Assembly: GCF_000734895.2 (NCBI RefSeq)
Contig: NZ_CP011382.1
Span: 3,636,700 to 3,700,699 of the forward strand
Length of the DNA stretch: 64,000 nt
Direction of reading: 5' to 3'
From: Calothrix sp. 336/3
GTDB taxonomy: Bacteria > Cyanobacteriota > Cyanobacteriia > Cyanobacteriales > Nostocaceae
The translations under genes were made by a program, and so were the position numbers. The notes beneath the pieces are model-generated. The model had not been told where the DNA came from. It saw nothing but the letters and a program-made list of their open reading frames with translations, and made no database searches. Shown piece by piece: positions 50,201-59,200 of the stretch; the stretch's first letter is position 1, and the number at the start of each line of letters is the position of its first letter.

Positions 50201-51403
50201 ATGTGGGGAAACTTAAAGGAAATTGATTTTTGCAGTATTCTGCGGTTGATAGAGATGGGGCAGCGAACAGGCATATTGTGTGTAGAAGCCCACAGTCCAC
50301 CTCAGAAATTTAACTTAGGGAAAGAGACAAAAAATAGACTAAATAGCTGGTTAGTCTTTTTCGTGAATGGTGAAATTATTTATGCTGGTAAGGATGAGAC
50401 AAGCTCTGCTTCTCCCTCCCTTTCCCGTCTGAGTGATTACCTGCGTCATTATCGAGTCAAGTTAGCAGTTGAAGACTTGCCAAATATTGAAGCAGATGAA
50501 CTGAATCCTCCAGAGTATGCCTATATCTGGAAACTATTGGCAGAAAATATACTAGAGCCGAAGCAAGCACGTAGTATTATCCATAACTTGATTCAGGAAA
50601 CCTTATTTGATTTAAATTTGTTACGTCAAGGTAGTTTTACATATATCAATTCTGTAGCTTTAAACCCCCAAATTGGCACTTGGCAAGTGACACCACTTCT
50701 GGAAAATCTCATCCATCAAGCTCAACAGTGGCAGCAATTTTTGCCCCATATTCAATCACCCCAACAATTTCCCATTCTCAAAGATATTCCCAATCTACGT
50801 TCCTCTCTACCGATCGCCACAGTCACGAGATTACAACAATGGGCTGACGGGAAAACGAATTTACGTCAATTAGCTCGTTACCTGAATCGGGATGTTGTCA
50901 CCTTGGCAAAGGCAATTTATCCCTACGTTCAGCAAGGTTGGGTAAATGTTGCTGACTCTCCAGTTGTTCCTGCAAAGAATAGTTCTAGCAATCAGACATT
51001 AAACCTAGTCAGTCAGTCACCTGCTATTGTGAAGCCCAACCAGTTACGTATCCTGTGTATTGATAATTCTCTAGAAGTTTGCCAGCAAGTACAGGCAATT
51101 TGTCAGGAGCAGGGTTATGTGGCGATCGCCCTCAACAATTCCCTAGAAGCCTTAAGTTTGATGTTCCAGGATCCTCCCCATCTTCTCCTGTGTAATGTTG
51201 CCATGACTGAGTTAGATGGTTATCAACTCTGTGGAATGTTGCGTCATTCCCAATATTTTGCCACCTTACCGATTGTCTTACTGAATGATAATCATGATTT
51301 TATACACCGAACTCGTGCCACAATAGTCGGAGCAACAGATTATTTGACAACACCATTTACTAATCAAGAGATGCTGAACTTGTTGCAATCACACCTGGCT
51401 TAG
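50201..51403 (+). CDS. hmpA: HmpA, PatA-like response regulator with degenerate receiver
   Basis: A 400-residue protein with an N-terminal PATAN/DUF4388 domain (GQRTGILCVEA, residues 15-150), a helical middle part, and a C-terminal receiver fold (about 283-400). The receiver lacks key residues: the phospho-acceptor Asp aligns with N332 (LLLCNVAMTELDGY), the conserved Lys aligns with T384 (DYLTTPF), and the acidic pair reads CIDNS. It should therefore not be phosphorylated in the classical way. First gene of the hmp operon by order; hmpB follows after 505 bases. Confidence 0.82.
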   Translation: MWGNLKEIDFCSILRLIEMGQRTGILCVEAHSPPQKFNLGKETKNRLNSWLVFFVNGEIIYAGKDETSSASPSLSRLSDYLRHYRVKLAVEDLPNIEADELNPPEYAYIWKLLAENILEPKQARSIIHNLIQETLFDLNLLRQGSFTYINSVALNPQIGTWQVTPLLENLIHQAQQWQQFLPHIQSPQQFPILKDIPNLRSSLPIATVTRLQQWADGKTNLRQLARYLNRDVVTLAKAIYPYVQQGWVNVADSPVVPAKNSSSNQTLNLVSQSPAIVKPNQLRILCIDNSLEVCQQVQAICQEQGYVAIALNNSLEALSLMFQDPPHLLLCNVAMTELDGYQLCGMLRHSQYFATLPIVLLNDNHDFIHRTRATIVGATDYLTTPFTNQEMLNLLQSHLA

Positions 51404-51908
51404 AAAAAATCGGTGATATATCGAGAAAGGGATATTACTCAGGGTGCGCCTAAAAAAAATTACATATACATGGTCAGTATAAAAAGTTAATTCAAGATAT
51501 ATTGCCTATGCCGTGATATGTGGGATTACTTCATCCCCTAGGGCTGAATCATTTATACAGGCTTTTAAACCACTGATTTGAGCCTGTATCCTTAAATTCA
51601 ACACTTGTTGATTTCACCAAAGATGGAGTAAAAAATATTATCACCAAAACGGTGCTTGCCATTGAGTACTGAGGATTAAGGATTCAGTAATCAGAATTCT
51701 ATATCAATGGGGAATCCCCGGTTGATAACCGTTATTTCTCAGTACTTGTGGCTTATTGCTATAACTTAAAAAACAAGTTAGGTAACTACAATTAGTTTTA
51801 CTGAGTAAATTAGTAAGGGAATAAAATTATTTTATACATTAAGTGTATTCGGGGAATCAGGGAATGTTCCAAGCAGGAACATCTACACCAGGAGGTAGAT
51901 AGGCATAT
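51404..51908. other. Long intergenic region between hmpA and hmpB, 505 bases
   Basis: No gene. It contains GGGGAATCCCC and CGGTT-gat-AACCG palindromes near 51709-51731, and the hairpin at 51864-51882 close to the hmpB start. The length suggests that hmpB-E have their own promoter or processing site. Confidence 0.5.
51864..51882 (+). promoter_or_regulatory. Stem-loop in the hmpB leader
   Basis: ATGTTCC (51864-51870) and GGAACAT (51876-51882) form a perfect 7-base stem with a 5-base loop, 26 bases before ATG 51909. AGGAGG (about 51890-51895) lies between hairpin and start. The hairpin could govern message stability or ribosome access; inferred from position. Confidence 0.45.
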
Positions 51909-52274
51909 ATGAGTATAGTTCTGATAGTGGAAGACAGTATTGCTCAGAGGGAGATGATTACAGACCTCCTGAAAGCCAGTGGCTTAACGGTTACCCATGC
52001 CAGTGACGGAGTAGAAGCCTTGCAAGCAATAGAAACTGCACCTCCAGACTTAGTGGTATTAGATATTGTCATGCCCCGAATGAATGGTTATGAAGTTTGC
52101 CGTCGATTAAAATCTGACCCTAAAACTCAAAATGTTCCCGTAGTCATGTGTTCTTCCAAAGGGGAAGAATTTGACCGCTACTGGGGTATGAAACAAGGTG
52201 CGGATGCTTATATTGCCAAGCCGTTTCAACCAACAGAGTTGGTGGGAACAGTCAAACAACTGTTGCGAGGATAA
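51909..52274 (+). CDS. hmpB: HmpB, CheY-like response regulator
   Basis: A single receiver domain of 121 residues. The acidic pair is IVEDS (E8, D9), the phospho-acceptor D52 (VVLDIVMP), and the lysine K104 (IAKPF); all are intact. It should accept phosphate from the CheA-type kinase encoded downstream. The gene overlaps no neighbour; AGGAGG stands 13 bases before the ATG. Confidence 0.92.
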   Translation: MSIVLIVEDSIAQREMITDLLKASGLTVTHASDGVEALQAIETAPPDLVVLDIVMPRMNGYEVCRRLKSDPKTQNVPVVMCSSKGEEFDRYWGMKQGADAYIAKPFQPTELVGTVKQLLRG

Positions 52275-52287
52275 GGACAAAGGCAAT

Positions 52288-52866
52288 ATGGACAGCAAAC
52301 CGGACTTTTTAGGGGGTACTGGACAAGATCACTTCCGCCCGGAACTACAGGTAGAAAGTCCTGAGGGTGAGCTACACCTGCGTTTTTTCATTCCTTCGCA
52401 GCAGGAGTTTGCATTGCCGGCAACCGGCATCCGTGAAGTGATAGAACTTAGTCCTGATCGAATTACTCCGATACCTAATGCTTCTCCTTTACTTTTGGGT
52501 ACTCTAAATTTACGCGGTCGAGTCATTTGGGTGGCTGACTTGGGTCAATTTCTGGGTGAAGTCATGGCATTAAATACAGATCGGGCGGAAATTTCCGTGA
52601 TTGCGATTGAGGAACAAGACACAATTGTTGGTCTTGCAGTCGATGAAATTGGTGGTATGGACTGGCTAGATGTGCAGTATCTTATGGCACCTAATAGTGT
52701 GCCAGATACCATGACTCCTTTTTTACGAGGAGAGTGGCTTTTAGATGGGAGTAAAAATACCAGACAGTCCCAGCAAAAAGGGTTAGCATTCCCAGGGAAT
52801 TCACCCCACTGTTTACGACTGTTAGATCAAATGGCAATTTTGCGAAGTGCGCGCTGGGCAGGATGA
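52288..52866 (+). CDS. hmpC: HmpC, CheW-like adaptor
   Basis: A 192-residue CheW domain protein that links receptor and kinase. FFIPSQQEFALPATGIREVIE and LLLGTLNLRGRVIWVADLGQFLG are the conserved strands. The ATG at 52288, preceded by AAAGG, is used; the frame extends upstream to 52198 but those 30 codons overlap hmpB and look non-native. It begins 13 bases after the hmpB stop. Confidence 0.9.
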   Translation: MDSKPDFLGGTGQDHFRPELQVESPEGELHLRFFIPSQQEFALPATGIREVIELSPDRITPIPNASPLLLGTLNLRGRVIWVADLGQFLGEVMALNTDRAEISVIAIEEQDTIVGLAVDEIGGMDWLDVQYLMAPNSVPDTMTPFLRGEWLLDGSKNTRQSQQKGLAFPGNSPHCLRLLDQMAILRSARWAG

Positions 52867-52881
52867 TATTGGGAGGCAGCA

Positions 52882-55806
52882 ATGGCAGCGAGTATAGATG
52901 ATTACGCGCAGACATATCAACAGGCTCTGACAGCCTACGCGCAACAAAATTATGAATTAGCCGCGACTCTAGTTGATGAAGTCGTGGCAAATGTGCCGAA
53001 TGACCCGAATACTCGTTTATTGCGCGGTCATGTTTATTACGTTTTACAAAAATTTGATATTGCGAAATCTGACTACGAGGAAGTATTACGACTAACCCAA
53101 GACTCAGAACTGATCGGTCTTGCTCAAAGTAGTTTGGATAATATCAGTCAGTATCTGCAAGAATTAGAGGCGATCGCCGGATTGGAGGAAATTAGTACAG
53201 ATGATGTACTGGATTTTGCTCAAACACCAAATAGCGAAGCCAATGATGCAGCAGATTTGGGATTGGGTGGAATTTTAGATGACCAAGATTTAGCTCTTAA
53301 TGCTTTTACTCCCATCCCAGAGACTGGTGGAGTCGTGGAAGGATTACCCGACGCGGCAAATCCCTTTGAAATGCCCACTGACAGCATTATTGTTGACAAA
53401 AATCCTGACTCTACTTCCCGGATTGCAGATAATCCTTTTGCCCTTGAGGGGATGGAAACTGATGGCGAATCCGTTGCCAATAGTTGGATTGGACAGTCGG
53501 AATTAGAATTACCTTCCTTTTTAGATGTAGATATTCCTAGTAGTGAATTGGGTAAACCCGATTTATTTTCTTCATCCCTGACTCAGGAACAATCATCAGA
53601 TTCTTCAGCACCGAGTCTCCATGATTTTCTCTTTGCACCTGTAGATTCTTTGGAAGAGAATTTATCCTCTTCTGTGGAGAAAAATAGTTACCAAGCTCCC
53701 TCTATGGAGAGAGAAAATCCTGGTAAAGTTGGCTCAAAAGTCAAGCAATCCGACGATGAGACTTTATTAATGGGAACTCCCCCAAATCCTAGTAAAAGTA
53801 GTCGGGAGAGTTCGCCCACAAATTCCCAGGAGAAATTATTCTCCACTGAAAGTGCAACTAGCAAATCCCATGTAGATAAATTTCCTGGGGCAGCAAAATC
53901 AGCAAAACCCGAAGAAAATCCAGTACATCATTTTGATGATGATAATGACAGTTTCGATATGGAGGCATTTGAATCTGCCTTCGGCTCGGAAGTTTTTAGT
54001 ACCAGTGATGACAGTATTCTCAATGGTAAAAGCTCTCAAACAAGTACTAGTAAATCTGTCAGCAGTAATATTGAATTTTTAGATGATTTTGATGATTTTG
54101 ATGATTTAGGTAATATTCCTGGGTTCGACATTTCCACGGATACCAACTTTGGCAATTCCCAGCCCCTCAGTTCTGCCTCCATAGCAAGTAAGAAATCTTC
54201 TAGTACCTCTGTACCTAAGAGTTCTAGCAATTTTCCCGATTATGCATCGACTAGCGGTGTGGAGAGCGATCGCGATGATGAACTATTTAGTATCACTGGT
54301 TCCCAGGAAGCTGTCCCCGTATTCACCCAGGTAGATGCTAGCAATGTGGAACCGCAAGTGAGTGTGGAACAGGGAATTTTTGCCCCCTTAGAAAATGCTC
54401 CCCTAGAAACCAAGCAATGGTTAATTGCGGGTTCTGTAGGTGTGTTTTCCGCTTTTGTTGTCGCTCTAGTCAGTTTTGCCGCGACTAATTTCTCCCCACC
54501 CCAACAAAGGGAATCCGTGAGAAATACTGGTTGGGCAATGGCTCTAGGGGCAGGTATCGCTGGTTTTGCTACTGCTGGTTTCATGGGTAATCTCACCATG
54601 AGACAAATTCGCCGCACTACCAAAGACTTAAAAACTCAGTTTGAAGCAGTGCGTCAAGGAAATCTTAATGCCCAAGCTACAGTCTACTCGGAAGATGAGT
54701 TTGGACAATTAGCGGCGGGTTTTAACGAAATGGCGCGGGTAATTTTAACCACTACCAGCGAAGCTAACCGCAAAGCTAATGAGCAAGAGGAAGCGAAGGA
54801 AAATTTACAGCGTCAGGTAATTCGCCTCTTAGATGACGTAGAAGGAGCGGCAAGGGGAGATTTGACAGTGCAGGCAGAAGTGACAGCTGACGTACTGGGT
54901 GCGGTGGCTGATGCTTTTAACCTGACAATTCAAAACCTCCGAGATATTGTGCAACAGGTAAAAGTTGCGGCGCGGGAAGTTACCAAGGGAGCGACTAATT
55001 CCGAAACCTTTGCCCGTGCTTTATCTAGTGATGCTTTGCGACAAGCGGAAGAACTAGCTGTCACCCTGCAATCGGTACAGGTGATGACAGACTCTATCCA
55101 ACGGGTAGCAGAAGCGGCACGACAAGCAGAAGCAGTTGCCCGTGATGCGAGTGAAATTGCTCTCAAGGGTGGCGACGCGGTAGAAAATACTGTGGCAGGG
55201 ATTCTTGAAATTCGTGAAACGGTAGCAGAGACAACTCGAAAAGTCAAGAGATTAGCCGAATCTTCCCAGGAGATTTCTAAGATTGTGGCGTTAATTTCTC
55301 AGATTGCTTCGCGGACAAACTTACTAGCGTTAAATGCCAGTATTGAGGCAGCCCGGGCTGGAGAAGCAGGGCGAGGATTTGCGATCGTTGCTGATGAGGT
55401 GCGACAGCTGGCAGATAAATCAGCTAAATCTCTGAAGGAAATTGAGCAAATCGTGATGCAAATTCAGAGTGAAACTGGTTCGGTAATGACAGCGATGGAG
55501 GAAGGAACACAACAGGTAATTAAAGGGACAAAATTGGCAGAAGAAGCCAAGCGATCGCTAGAAAATATTATTCAAGTTGCCAACCGTATTGATGGCTTGG
55601 TACGTTCTATTACTAGCGATACTGTGGAACAAACGGAAACTTCCCGTGCTGTAGCCCAGGTTATGCAATCTGTGGAGTTAACAGCCCAGGAAACTTCCCA
55701 GGAAGCGCAACGGGTATCTGGTGCTTTACAACACTTGGTTGGTGTCTCCCGTGACTTGATTACCTCTGTGGAACGCTTCCGCGTAGAAACTTCAGAAACT
55801 CGGTAA
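52882..55806 (+). CDS. hmpD: HmpD, methyl-accepting chemotaxis receptor
   Basis: A 974-residue receptor. A TPR-like N terminus (residues 1-90, [20 protein letters not shown]) is followed by an acidic, Ser/Asp-rich low-complexity region (about 90-490). Two membrane helices (514-537 and 550-575) with a very short external loop lead into a HAMP domain ([20 protein letters not shown]) and a full signalling domain with the hairpin tip [20 protein letters not shown] near residue 808. Unlike phototaxis receptors it has no GAF photoreceptor domain. The N terminus is on the cytoplasmic side if the topology reads as two helices. Confidence 0.9.
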   Translation: MAASIDDYAQTYQQALTAYAQQNYELAATLVDEVVANVPNDPNTRLLRGHVYYVLQKFDIAKSDYEEVLRLTQDSELIGLAQSSLDNISQYLQELEAIAGLEEISTDDVLDFAQTPNSEANDAADLGLGGILDDQDLALNAFTPIPETGGVVEGLPDAANPFEMPTDSIIVDKNPDSTSRIADNPFALEGMETDGESVANSWIGQSELELPSFLDVDIPSSELGKPDLFSSSLTQEQSSDSSAPSLHDFLFAPVDSLEENLSSSVEKNSYQAPSMERENPGKVGSKVKQSDDETLLMGTPPNPSKSSRESSPTNSQEKLFSTESATSKSHVDKFPGAAKSAKPEENPVHHFDDDNDSFDMEAFESAFGSEVFSTSDDSILNGKSSQTSTSKSVSSNIEFLDDFDDFDDLGNIPGFDISTDTNFGNSQPLSSASIASKKSSSTSVPKSSSNFPDYASTSGVESDRDDELFSITGSQEAVPVFTQVDASNVEPQVSVEQGIFAPLENAPLETKQWLIAGSVGVFSAFVVALVSFAATNFSPPQQRESVRNTGWAMALGAGIAGFATAGFMGNLTMRQIRRTTKDLKTQFEAVRQGNLNAQATVYSEDEFGQLAAGFNEMARVILTTTSEANRKANEQEEAKENLQRQVIRLLDDVEGAARGDLTVQAEVTADVLGAVADAFNLTIQNLRDIVQQVKVAAREVTKGATNSETFARALSSDALRQAEELAVTLQSVQVMTDSIQRVAEAARQAEAVARDASEIALKGGDAVENTVAGILEIRETVAETTRKVKRLAESSQEISKIVALISQIASRTNLLALNASIEAARAGEAGRGFAIVADEVRQLADKSAKSLKEIEQIVMQIQSETGSVMTAMEEGTQQVIKGTKLAEEAKRSLENIIQVANRIDGLVRSITSDTVEQTETSRAVAQVMQSVELTAQETSQEAQRVSGALQHLVGVSRDLITSVERFRVETSETR

Positions 55807-56220
55807 TTTATCCATCTCCCTCGGAGTCTATCAGTTTGCAGTTGACGGGAAGGAAAATATCAGCCACAAGTAATTACTGATCAACATCGATGTCACAGAG
55901 TATTTAGTTTATGGTCATGTGTATCATTAAGAACCAATGCAATTAAGCTCAAGACCCTGGAACAGATTTATGTATGATTGTGATTCACAATACTTGTGGA
56001 TAAATAGTTTTACTTTGATTTTCAATACCCGTAAATTCATCCATTGAGACTGAAATCGCAACCAGACAAAACAGGGAAAGATTATTTTTATTACCCTGAA
56101 AATTTCTTGAAAATTTCTAGAGTAAAGGGTAATTAATTCCTGATATTGGAGATTTATTTCATTGAATCATCCAAAATCCCCCATCCCCAATCAAAATCCC
56201 AAATCGGATGACTCAAAACT
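55807..56220. other. Intergenic region between hmpD and hmpE, 414 bases
   Basis: AT-rich without a gene. Toward its end are C-rich runs (TCCCCCATCCCCAATCAAAA), frequent in cyanobacterial spacers. No ribosome site before hmpE, no strong hairpin. Confidence 0.5.
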
Positions 56221-59200
56221 ATGCTCCCAGAACATCAACAGCGCATTTTAGGCTACTTTATTGAGGAAGCAAAGGAACACCTGAATACTATTGAGCAGGG
56301 GTTACTAAATCTTCAGAGTACCTTGCAAGACTCCGAAATGATTAATGAAGTCTTTCGAGCAGCTCACTCTATCAAGGGAGGAGCAGCGATGCTGGGTTTG
56401 ACTAGTATTCAACACACAGCACACCGCTTGGAAGACTGTTTTAAGGTGTTAAAAGAACACCCTGTACAAGTTGATCAAAAGTTAGAGTCTTTGTTTCTGC
56501 GTGTATCTGATACCCTAAAAGCGCTGTTGGAGCATTTGCAAGGTCCCTTTGGGTTGACTGAGGAGACAGCAAATACAATCATGGCAGACGCGGAACCTGT
56601 GATTAGCTTGCTGAATGAGCATTTAGAGACTTTGTTGCCATCGGAAACAGAGAAACCTGCTCCCAAAGAAACTACTGCCAATCGAGAACAAATTCAAGCT
56701 CCGGTAATGGCGATTTTGCGTGAGATGTTGCAATTATTTAAGCAACCTGCAACTCCCGAAACTCGCAAAAGTTTAGAAGACTGTTGTCGTAATTTGTCAC
56801 AAATTGGTACTCCGGGAAATTGGAGTAACTGGTGTAATCTTTGTGAGGGAACCCGGAAGGCGATCGCCCATCCCGAAAATAGCTATTTAACTTTGGCAAA
56901 AATTGTTATTACCGATATTAAACAAGCTTTAGAACTGGTTTTATCAGGGAGAGAGGCAGAAATTGCCATTAGTCAACAGTTAGAGATTTTAATTCCTCCA
57001 GAAATTGCCTTATTAGATATTCCGGATACTGATGACAATAATTTAGAGCAAGAATTTGCAGAATTATTTATTAATACTCCCCATCCGTCTGAAACTCATC
57101 ATCTATCGAGTCTGGAAGCAGAAGCTCAACCAATAGAATCGGATACTGAGGAAGATTTAATTGTTTTTGAAGAGTTAACTTTTGATTCTGAGGATGAATT
57201 GGCAAATGAGAATTTGCTGGAGGTAAATCACGGGATTGCTAATTTTGCTGGGTTGTCTTTCCAATTAGATGATGATGAGGACGACGATGAGGAAGATGAT
57301 GATATTTTCCTCGATCCTAATGGTCCGGAAGTCGGAAGTGCAGAATTACACACTCTTGCTCAATTATTTGAGGGGGAAACTCCTGACTTGAGTGAGAGTT
57401 GGGATATTGAGGAAGAAATTCTGGAACCTGTTGCAGTCAATGATACAGCAGCAGTTGCTATCAATCAGCAAATAGCAGAAAACGGTAATAATGATAGTGA
57501 ATTAGCGGAATTTTTATCCTTGGATGGGAATGTATCTTCGGAACAGAACCCCAAACCTCAGGGAAGGGACGAGTTAACAATCGTACAGTTGTTTGGTGAT
57601 TTCTTGGATGAAGAACCCCAGGAAGCACCTCAAATAGAAGAGAATATTCCAAAGTTATCCCCAGATATAATTGCCGATACTGTAGACTCCGATGAGTTAG
57701 TATTGGCGGAGTTAACAGCGATTGGTATTGAACGCAAGAGTGACGGGGATAATTTATTCCCAGAAATCGACGAGGAAGAGAATCTCGTAGCGATCGCCCC
57801 CCAAACCCCTGAAGATAACCTATTCCCAGAAATCGACGAGGAAGAGAACCTAGTAGCGATCGCCCCCCAAACTTCTGAAGATAATCTATTCCCAGAAATC
57901 GACGCGGAAGAGAATCCCGTAGCGATCGCCCCTCAAACCCCTGAAGATAATCTGTTCCCAGAAATCGACACAGAAGAGAATCTCGTAGCGATCGCCCCCC
58001 AAACTCCTGAAGATAATCTATTCCCAGAAATCGACGCGGATGAAATAATTGCTAATTACGAAGCAAGTCTTGATGAGTGGAATATTGATAGTTTATTTTC
58101 CGAGACAGAAGAAGAAAATCTCATCTCCTTTGACTCTCAAGAAGAAGATTTAATAGATTTATTCCAACCAACGGTAGCAATCGAATTTTCTCCTTCCCAA
58201 GCTGATATCAATAGTTTGTGGCAAACATCCACAACAGATGAACCTCCAGAGTTGAAAAAAGATGCCGCAACAGCGTTAGAAGAAATTTTAATTGCTTCAG
58301 CCAACATTGATGATATTACCGCCGCTAACGAAGAATTAGAAAATTTTAACGAAGAGTTATTTTCCGATGTTTTCTTAAACACAAATTCTTCCCCAGAGCA
58401 GAAGTTGAATATATTGGCTGAATCTCCAGAGAATTCTCCTCAGGAAGTTTCTATGGAGGAAATCGGGACTTTCTATCAACAACCGGAAGCAGAAGAAAAC
58501 ACACCGGAATTTACCCATGGTGCTGATCAGTCTGTAATTCTAGATGTGAAGTCCGTGGAGGTGATTGAAGATAATGTTGTTTCTGCAATATCTGATTCCT
58601 TGGGAGACGAAGATTTCGACACCTTCCTGCATGAGGAGCAAGTCACATATAAGCAGGAGCTACAACTAGAATTTGATGATTTAGATATCTCAGATATTCC
58701 TGGAGATGAAATAGCAGAATTATCCCTGAATTTAGATGTATCAGACATCCCAGGTGATATCGATGATTTATCAGATTCATCACTGAATTTAGACGACGAT
58801 TTATTTACAGAAAGTGATAATTCCGAAGCATTAGATTTAGACTTCACACCTGTATTGAATAATACGGAGTATGTTCCCGATGTGGCTGCTGGGCTAGAGA
58901 CATTTGCAGAACTGGATGACTTACTTCAAGAACCAGAGGTGTTCCCTGTAGATTCTACAGCCGTCACTCTAGATGATTTTGCTGACTTAGAAAGTTTACT
59001 AGGTGTCGATAGTGACACACCAGCTTTGCCACCTCCCCCAGAACCTATACAAGCAGCTATTTCCCCCGTAACAACAACAGAAGATGACCCCTTCAAGGAA
59101 TTAGAGGGGATGTTAGGGGGAAGTATTACACCAGGTGGAAGCAGTTTACCAACAGGACGCAACCCCAACTGGCAAGCATCGCGGTTTGAGCAGTTAATGA

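Noticed and set aside
52198..52287. Upstream extension of the CheW-like gene
   Set aside because: These 30 codons overlap the 3' end of hmpB, and the ATG at 52288 has a better ribosome site and matches the CheW domain start.
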